From: Paragorgia papillata
Taxonomy: Eukaryota; Cnidaria; Anthozoa; Scleralcyonacea; Coralliidae
Assembly: GCA_035771165.1 (NCBI GenBank)
Contig: JAWNZC010000258.1
Location: 372,001-436,000 of the forward strand
Direction of reading: 5' to 3'
Length of the DNA stretch: 64,000 nucleotides
This document shows, one piece after another, positions 57,841 to 64,000 of this stretch. Positions within the stretch are counted from its first letter, which is position 1. Each line of letters begins with the position of its first letter. The position numbers were made by a program, and so were the translations under genes. Under the pieces are notes generated by a model. It worked only from the letters and a program-made list of their open reading frames with translations, had not been told where the DNA came from and searched no databases.

Positions 57841-58290
57841 GACATTAATATATGCTACGGGATTATTCGCACTATTAAATTTACATAACTTGACACTTCA
57901 AAGGATTGGGGGAGTATCAACCATAAACTAAAGAATTGAACGATAAATGCTTTTCTTCGAAGATTCGTGTCAATTGTTGGTATTGTTATTATATAAATAT
58001 TCACAACAAGAAGTATATGCTTCGAGTACGCGCCTACGACAACTCCAGAAATCAGTGATGTGTTGGATAAAAATACATGGTAATAAGTGTCCTACGGTGA
58101 GTGGTAACGTTCTTGAAGAGAACTTTTCTTACAAATGCATATATTGACTGCATGCGTGTGATTAATATTTTCTCTCTATATATTGGCCTATATATTGGCT
58201 GAGTATATAACAAACTTTGTATGTAAGACAAGTGCATGCAAGCCATTTAATCTATATAATCTATCGAATAAAATGTCTTCAACCAAATGT
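57841..58290. other. No gene seen
   Basis: AT-rich. Nothing recognised. Confidence 0.35.
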
Positions 58291-58334
58291 TGTTTGTATT
58301 CACTTATGAAATTTGTCTTCAGTTGTAAATAAAT

Positions 58335-58580
58335 ATAACTCCGCAAAAGGAGTTATCTGGTGTGTTTACTTTTTACTCCAGTTCTGGAGTCAAATTATGG
58401 CTCTTTTTACTCCAATTCTGGGGTAATATCTACTCCTATAGGAGTTATTCTTACTCCAGTTTTGGAGTTACGCTTACTCCGAAAAAGGAGTTAAAATTTT
58501 GGAGTGAAAAATAACTCCAGAAAAGGAGTTATTCTGTACCTTTTTTTTTAACTCCACTTTTGGAGTCAAATTAACTCCTT
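58335..58580. repeat. Array of ACTCC...GGAGT mini-hairpins
   Basis: About ten short inverted units of the form (A)ACTCC-N5/7-GGAGT(T/C), for example ACTCCAGTTTTGGAGT, ACTCCTATAGGAGT and ACTCCAGAAAAGGAGT, separated by T-rich spacers. Loops vary while stems are constant. Confidence 0.75.
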
Positions 58581-58605
58581 GAAATTAACAGTGTAAATAT
58601 GTTGG

Positions 58606-58862
58606 ATGTATTTGTTTATGGAAATAGTGGAAAAGTATGTGCCTAAACTCAAAATAAGAAATTCAAATAGCACACCGTGGATTGATAAGGAAGTTATCCG
58701 TTTTCGTCGCCAAAAGGATAAGCTAAGGCGTATTGCCAACGAATCGCTGGACAGGGAAGATATGGACAAGTACAGGTCACTACGCAAGGAAGCTAAATAC
58801 CTAATAGAAGCTAAGTATAATGAATATTTAAACAACATGCAATTGTCTCTAAAGCAAAATCC
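58606..58862 (+). pseudogene. LINE endonuclease-RT linker fragment
   Basis: YVPKLKIRNSNSTPWIDKEV, RFRRQKDKLRRIANESL and YNEYLNNMQLSLKQNPK match the linker between endonuclease and RT in CR1-like LINEs (PWID.E...L...K). The frame continues without a break into hAT-derived sequence. Confidence 0.6.
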
Positions 58863-59760
58863 AAAGCTTGTCGAGCATGAAATGAACATTCTCGCAGCCG
58901 ACAGATCAAAGTTTGAGCAGAACTTTCAGTGTGCAAAGGAATTTCGTCAACAAGTCCAACAGTTGATTGATGAGAATGCTGATTTCGATATTGTACTTGA
59001 GGAAAATCTGCCAACATCTGCAATATCTCGAAAGAAACGTCGCTTTTTCGATTTCGATGAACAAGGAATCGATGCGCAAGTTACAGATCCATTTGAAAAC
59101 TTCAGAATCAATGTTTACCTGCTTCCTGAGCTGTCATTGATCGTCTAAATCAGGAAATATCTTCCCGGTTTAATGAAGTAAACTCGGCGCTTTACAAAGA
59201 AATCTGGTATCTCAATCCGAGTAACTATGATCATGTTGTTGATGCGACCTGTTTTTCGATATCCACTCTCGCAGAATTGTCTGAGGTTGATGAGATTGAG
59301 TTGAAAGATGAGCTTACCCATTTTGCGCGTGTGCATCAAGAATCATCGCCATCAGATGATACGAGGAGGAAGAGCAGCAGCGGTCTGTCAATCCAGTATT
59401 CTGCAAGGGTGACTGTTCAAGCTGTCTCGGTTGCACTCTCCAAAAGTTGATTACTTACCGGTATCACTGCAGTAGCTACAACACTCTTTACCAATGTCTA
59501 AGAACTGCGCTCACCCTCCCATGCACAGTTGTGTCCTGCGAGAGAACATTCTCAAAGTTGCGCTTCATCAAGACTGTCGATTGAGATCTCTGGTTAGTCA
59601 GCACCATTTGGAAGCAATAATGATTTGTTCTGTAGAAGATGATTTACTAAAGGCTGTTGGTAACGAGGCAGTCTATCAAAAACTTGCGTCAAAGTCCTCG
59701 CAAATGGAACACCATTTATGTTCTGGAATGTTAAAAATGTTATGTTCTGAATGTTGAAAA
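58863..59760 (+). pseudogene. hAT transposase C-terminal part, fused behind a LINE fragment
   Basis: From about 58863: EMNILAADRSKFEQNFQCAK, SRKKRRFFDFDEQ (a hAT KR..FFDE signature), then after a stop at 59146-59148, RFNEVNSALYKEIWYLNPSN and, after further breaks, LVSQHHLEAIMICSVEDDLL at 59593-59652 with a displaced SCERTFSKLRFIKT-type dimerisation segment around 59545-59580. At least three frame disruptions. It is followed near 59860 by AAGGCCCCTAAATTAGGCCC, probably an element 3' end. Confidence 0.65.
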
Positions 59761-60226
59761 TGTTCCGAAATAAAACTTTTCTTGTTGTTCTGGGTCCGGT
59801 TCTCAAATTGCAAATATCACCTGTTCACATGCATAAACGGGCCCCTTCCCGGCTGAAATGGCAAGGCCCCTAAATTAGGCCCAGTCCGAGCCTGCATGAT
59901 ACAAGAAGCTTTCGAGTTTCGACCAAAGAGTATACACGATTCCATTTCCATCGAGACATTGTGATAGATTTGTCTAAATTTCTCATCGTTGGCACATTGC
60001 TTTCTCGAGCGCATTGTACTGACACGTTTCATCACATTTATCGTAACCAACCATGTTTACATTATAGAAAAAACTCAGTATTGACTCAAGCCATTTCAAC
60101 TTTCAAGCATAGCAAACCATACTTAGGCGATAAATCTCAACTCTCAAGTTGAGTACATGCAGCCACGCATATTCAAGCGATAGCGCTAAAAATAATCCTA
60201 TGCCAGTCGTAGATGACCCCCCCCCC

Positions 60227-60268
60227 CCCATATAGGGACCAAAGGGATGCCGCTTCATTAATATTCAC
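60227..60268. repeat. Inverted partner of 52110-52150
   Basis: Poly-C followed by CATATAGGG and CAAAGGGATGCCGCTTCATT. It may mark the end of one element type shared by both places. Confidence 0.55.
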
Positions 60269-60270
60269 CG

Positions 60271-60310
60271 TGACTCACGGATGACTCACGCATGACTCAC
60301 GGATGACTCA
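60271..60310 (+). promoter_or_regulatory. Four TGACTCA sites spaced exactly 11 bp
   Basis: TGACTCAC starts at 60271, 60282, 60293 and 60304. TGACTCA is the canonical AP-1/bZIP site. The spacing is one helical turn, so all sites face the same side. They end about 63 bp before the TATA box. Confidence 0.6.
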
Positions 60311-60372
60311 CGCATGACGAACGCCTGTGACATGATTGGCAAGACTCGGGGATAACTAGTGCTCATGAAGCT

Positions 60373-60379
60373 ATATAAG
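60373..60379 (+). promoter_or_regulatory. TATA box for the polymerase gene
   Basis: TATATAA in GCTATATAAGCTCGG. Transcription would start near 60400-60405. A good 5' splice site AAG|GTAAGA at 60498 suggests a first leader exon of about 95 bp. The polymerase ATG is at 60577. Confidence 0.5.
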
Positions 60380-60576
60380 CTCGGTGATTTCGTATAGTTG
60401 CTACTTTTCCTAAAGTGTTTTACTTGTGGAGTTTACTGTCTGCGATATAGCGTTTTCTTGGGAGATATTTTCGAAGATATTTTTGTCTGATTTTAAGGTA
60501 AGACGAAAGAGTAATTCAGTCGAACAATTCGTTTAAGTTAGATGATTCGATTACCCTCAATATAATCCATGTTGAG

Positions 60577-61021
60577 ATGCCGAACGGTGGAACGGGAAGA
60601 AAGCGAAAGATTGCCAACTTAGATAAGTATCTTACCAACAAAAGAGCTATATTTCGTATTCAGAACAAAGACGATCTCTGTCTCGGTCGTGCTATCGTCG
60701 TAGCCAAAGCCAAAGTCGATAACGATGAGAGGTATGAGAATATTAGAAAATCAGGGAGACCACTACAAGGTAACCTTGCTCACGAACTGCATGAAAATTC
60801 CGGGGTACCACTCGGACAGTGCGGTATCGAAGAAGTGAAAAAGTTTCAAGCCTATTTGACGGTGACCGATTACCAGATAAACATTGTCTCGAAAGAACAT
60901 CTGAATGCTCTTATTTACACTGGCCCTGAGGCACCGAAGCGTATTTATCTCTACTCCAACGTTAACCACTATGACGTAATTACAAGCATGCCAGCTTTCC
61001 TCGCTCGTAATAAATACTGCC
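60577..61021 (+). pseudogene. Polinton/Maverick-type DNA polymerase B, N-terminal part
   Basis: Starts at ATG 60577 after the putative leader. Features of the protein-primed polymerase N-terminus in Polintons are present: a KKR-type basic start, NKDDLCLGRAIVVAKAKV, LAHELHENSGVPLGQCGIEE, FQAYLTVTDYQINIVSKEH and LYSNVNHYDVITSMPAFLAR. It is intact to 61021, where a DNA transposon interrupts it inside the first zinc-binding Cys pair. The gene resumes at 63085. Polintons replicate with this polymerase; the exonuclease and catalytic domains lie beyond the window or are lost. Confidence 0.8.
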
Positions 61022-61547
61022 CAGGGGCGGATCTAGGATTTTTGTCACCTTAGTCGAAACTATTTGGGTTCTAGGGGGAATGGGGGGGGGGGGGGGTCAT
61101 GCTCCCCAGAAGCATTTTAAAATTTTGGGTCTGAAATGCTTTTTTTGCATTCTGAGGGCACTACAGTGAGGAAAATTTGCATTTTCTAAGTACCATCATG
61201 TCCAAAAATTATTTTGTCCAGATGGAAATTGTTTCATTTTTATATTTCATTTGAGAAACAATTTTACAATTTATATGTTACAGTAATTGAAATAGCAGAT
61301 TTAATTATTTTAACCAAGAAATAAACAACAGATACAATATATCTACTTCAAATATTTAATAAGTCTGATTCATGACATCAAATATTTTATATGTAACTGA
61401 TAACCATACTGCAGGTTGGACCATTTCACTCTATGTAGGAGCTCAAAACAGAGCTGTATAGGCAATTCCCAGATGCCTCAGACCTAAAACATTTAAATAC
61501 TATGTCAAATTAAAAAACGTTGTAGGCCTGACTCAGTCTCTATACTA

Positions 61548-61868
61548 AGGGCTTGTTTACAAGGAGGTAGGGTTACCCTAGCCACCACTGGGTCACTCTA
61601 GCACGCTGGTTACCCTACATGTACATGTAGCTCTCATACATTTCCTATTTTGTTTGTTTGTTGTATTTACAAGGACACTAGGGTAACCCGGGTGCTAGGA
61701 TAGCCCTATCACCACACTAGGGTTACCCTAGTAGCTGGTAGAGTTATTAAACTCGCCTACCCAGGACAACCTTTTACTTGTACCAGGCTTCTTGTCATTA
61801 GTGCTTGGTAACCACATCTAATGCAGTTGACCCAGGGGTAACCCTACCTTGAAAACCAAACAGGCCCT
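61548..61868. mobile_element. Nested MITE with GGTTACCC motifs
   Basis: AGGGCTTGTTTAC...AGGTAGGGTTACCC at the left and the complement of AGGGCCTGTTTGGTTTTCAA with AGGTAGGGTTACCCC at the right. Several CTAGGGTTACCCTAG palindromes lie inside. Confidence 0.65.
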
Positions 61869-62659
61869 ATAGGCCATAGCCTCTCACATAAAATAACATG
61901 ATTATGATTGCCAGACCTCACTATCTATTTTATGAATTTATGAAGTAGTCTACATTATCCAATCTTGACAAAATCCTTTAGCTTGTATTTCAATTCTTTG
62001 CTACTCTTTGCTACAATGCTAGTCTCAAAAGCACATTAATATAAATAAGGTGATGACATGTTTCAATTAAGTTTTCAAACCATTACTGAAATACAAGAAT
62101 TAGAAGGGAAAACCCTGAATGAATTTGAGCTACTTGCGCTACAAACACCTAGATATTAAGACTAGGAAAGAAAGGACAGCAGAAATATATTAATAAATAA
62201 GATTCTAACAATAATAAAGGTCAGTCACCTTTCATTTGAAGACATGCCAATCGTGGCGAAGGTTGTTATTGTCGTATTTAATATTTATAAATAACTAGAA
62301 AATAATTAAGGGAGAAAAATCTGCTTACTTGAGAGCAGCACGTGGTTTCTTCTTGTCATTGTTGGCGTATATTACCACGTATATCTCATTGCCAAAATTC
62401 CTTTGAAGCGTCTTGCCAATCTTGGTAAAATGCTCGGCTTTGCGCAAAGCATCCTTCGCTTGTTGACCCTCGAGTCGACGGTATTAAACTTCCCGTTTTA
62501 TAAATCTCTCGCAACACAATCTCGTCGTTGTCCTTCAAAGCGAATACATCAAGATCTACTACGTTTGTTTAGACAAAGCCATGTTCGAAACGAAAGAATC
62601 CGCTTGTGCCTTGTAGTAAATATACGACCAGACTAGCGCAAGTTAGTCAGAATCGTCAC

Positions 62660-62940
62660 TGATCAGTCCACAAATCAGTCGAGAACTACAAAGTAAAACG
62701 CCGCTAAACCAATCCGTGCTCTTCATAAAGAGCTACTGAAAAATTAAGCCAATCAGAAAGGGTGATACAAGGGGTCTAAATCCGTCGAGAAAGACAAAGA
62801 AATCCGGCGAACACCCGGCAAACCAATCACAGATCGCTATAAAGGCTAATTTATAAATTCAACCAATCACAGCGGCTGATACAATAGCCTCAAATCCGTC
62901 GAGAAAGAACAAAGTAAACCGCGCGACGCGGGTTAACATG
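62660..62940. repeat. About 2.5 copies of a ~115-bp repeat with CCAATCA and CCGTCGAGAAAG
   Basis: CAGTCGAGAA (about 62677), CCGTCGAGAAAGACAAAG (62783) and CCGTCGAGAAAGAACAAAG (62898), with AACCAATC(A/C) between them. Lies in the right half of the inserted transposon. Confidence 0.6.
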
Positions 62941-63084
62941 CCGGTCGGCAGTCTCACCTAATCGATTATCTCGGCGATCTCGAGACTGAGGGAAGAACGA
63001 TACGATAATTATTTTTTCTTGCGGATTTTTTTATACCTTAGTCGTATGACTTATTTGACTAAGGCTAAATCCGCCCCTGCTGCC

Positions 63085-63470
63085 ACATCTGTAAGAAAGG
63101 CTATGATAACATCGAAGACCATATCTGCGGAGATACGTGCAAGTTATGCCATATACAAAACTGTCCGATAACGAACTGGGTATTTTGCGAAGATTGCGGC
63201 CGGTTTTCCAAGAGCCAGGAATGTTTCGATCGACATAAAGCAGCGGTAGGTGATAAGCGACCAATTTGCGCATCCGTTGTGAAATGTCAACACTTCAACC
63301 ATGTGGTGAGGAGAGCTAACGAACAGCCTGAGAAACACAATTGCCGTGCGGACTTGTTCGATGTACCGTATGCCAGCAATACGTAGATCCTGAGGATCAC
63401 CAGTGTTACATTCAACCGGCAAAGAAAAGAAGAACTACTCATCAAACGCGATCGGACACGAATGATTTAG
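63085..63470 (+). pseudogene. Polinton/Maverick-type DNA polymerase B, cysteine-rich continuation, frameshifted
   Basis: Resumes right after the insertion with CKKGYDNIEDHICGDTCKLC, CPITNWVFCEDCGRFSKS and CFDRH, then CASVVKCQHFNH, the repeated Cys/His pairs of Polinton polymerases. A frameshift near 63342-63348 moves coding to the frame of CGLVRCTVCQQYVDPEDHQC, followed by YIQPAKKRR. After about 63470 the frame is acidic and arginine-rich and looks unrelated. The exonuclease motifs are not seen before the window ends. Confidence 0.75.
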
Positions 63471-63543
63471 TAGATGACGAGGCGGAAGTTGGGGGAGACG
63501 AGAATGAAGATGACGGGGGCGAGGAGTCTCGAGGGGACGTCGA

Positions 63544-63564
63544 GCGCGCCGCGAAGCGGCGCGC
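63544..63564. repeat. GC-only hairpin
   Basis: GCGCGCCGC-GAA-GCGGCGCGC: a perfect 9-bp stem with a GAA loop, in an otherwise purine-rich stretch. It probably belongs to a repeat that replaced the following polymerase sequence. Confidence 0.7.
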
Positions 63565-63569
63565 GAGGA

Positions 63570-64000
63570 GATTGGGTAGAGGGAGAGAGAGACAGATTTG
63601 GCTCACTTGCAGCGCGCCAAAATTTACCGACCTGTTTTTGGGTCGGAGGCGTGTCTTTAGACTTGGCTTTACGTCATTAATCACCGCTCATTACAATGAA
63701 CCGGAATACAAAAAGTGACTTATTTCGTTGCTTGGGGTCTTCGGCTTGGGTACTTGTCAGTGAGTGTCACGATTTTTTTAGATGAATTCGTTTAAAGATG
63801 GTATTAGATATGGATTGCGCTTACTCGGATACGATGAAATTATGGACATGCAATGTGTGCCGAGGAACAGTAGTTTCTTCTGCTGTTTGGTCTGGAAAAA
63901 GTTTTCGACTACCTGGAGTTTCATACCGCGACAGTCTTGTCTTTGTTTTCTCACTAGGTCTGGAGTCCTTACATGCGTTTATTTGACTCTAACGATTCTT
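63570..64000. other. No gene recognised up to the right edge
   Basis: A GAGAGAGAGACAGATTTGGC patch (about 63583-63602), then ordinary sequence. The polymerase does not visibly continue. Confidence 0.4.

Larger units (their letters stand above)
61022..63079. mobile_element. Non-autonomous DNA transposon, 2058 bp, CTGCC target duplication
   Basis: Ends CAGGGGCGGATCTAGG and the complement of CAGGGGCGGATTTAGCC. CTGCC lies on both sides (61017-61021 and 63080-63084), a 5-bp duplication, and skipping the element plus one copy restores the polymerase frame. The termini look hAT-like but hAT normally makes 8 bp, so the superfamily is open. No transposase is present. It contains a nested MITE (61548-61868) and CCAATCA repeats (62660-62940). 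Confidence 0.75.

Noticed and set aside
61548..61868. Interstitial telomere repeats (TAGGG/CCCTA)
   Set aside because: The motifs are GGTTACCC palindromes, not tandem TTAGGG, and belong to a MITE.

Overview
This is a window of an AT-rich animal nuclear genome, most likely a cnidarian (sea anemone or coral type). I base this on split genes with GT-AG introns, GIY-YIG Penelope-like, R2/R4-like, CR1/L2-like, hAT and Polinton/Maverick remnants, and the style of the repeats. I see no bacterial or organelle features. The taxon is inferred from recalled family resemblance, not from a search. Coordinates of exons and element ends were read by eye.

The only host gene I can build with confidence is a minus-strand NRF-6-like membrane acyltransferase (family of C. 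elegans 'nose resistant to fluoxetine 6'). Nine exons are scattered over about 22.7 kb (42357 down to 19699). Reading phases agree across seven of the eight exon-exon junctions once two small frameshifts (near 20128 and 39593) are allowed for. The exon that should carry the conserved WYLANDMQ segment was not found, and neither were the N- and C-terminal exons. It is probably a decaying copy, unless the indels are assembly errors. Its introns hold many mobile elements: LINE fragments, at least six palindromic MITEs, a 0.55 kb minisatellite and a possible hammerhead ribozyme.

Region by region: 1-985 holds two head-to-head Penelope-like GIY-YIG fragments. 5.5-8.0 kb is a fold-back built from hAT-like MITEs in (AT)n. 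9.75-19.25 kb is a run of R2/R4-type (restriction-like endonuclease) LINE copies set tail-to-head inside one (TAA)n microsatellite. The longest copy is split by a 4459-bp fold-back transposon (12253-16711) with about 1.87-kb arms and a 3-bp target duplication. That element encodes a PIN/FEN(XPG)-like nuclease with a cysteine-rich CXC domain, possibly an Academ relative. 19.7-42.4 kb is the NRF-6-like gene with its passengers. 42.9-50 kb is sparse, with a MITE, LINE 3' ends and small repeats. 50.55-51.95 kb is a 1.36-kb palindrome ending inside a tRNA-Leu-like sequence, its arms made of TGAGTAA-type repeats. 52.7-57.46 kb is a hAT transposon with a dead ZMYM-type transposase and a subterminal GAGGCCCCTAAAT satellite. 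58.3-59.9 kb has a hairpin array followed by a LINE-hAT chimera. 60.2-64 kb is the start of a Polinton/Maverick-type DNA polymerase B gene. It is preceded by four TGACTCA sites spaced exactly 11 bp apart and a TATA box, and is interrupted by a 2058-bp DNA transposon with a 5-bp duplication.

The best candidate for something new is the fold-back nuclease transposon at 12.25-16.71 kb, followed by the tRNA-ended palindrome at 50.6-51.9 kb and the phased TGACTCA promoter before the Polinton polymerase.
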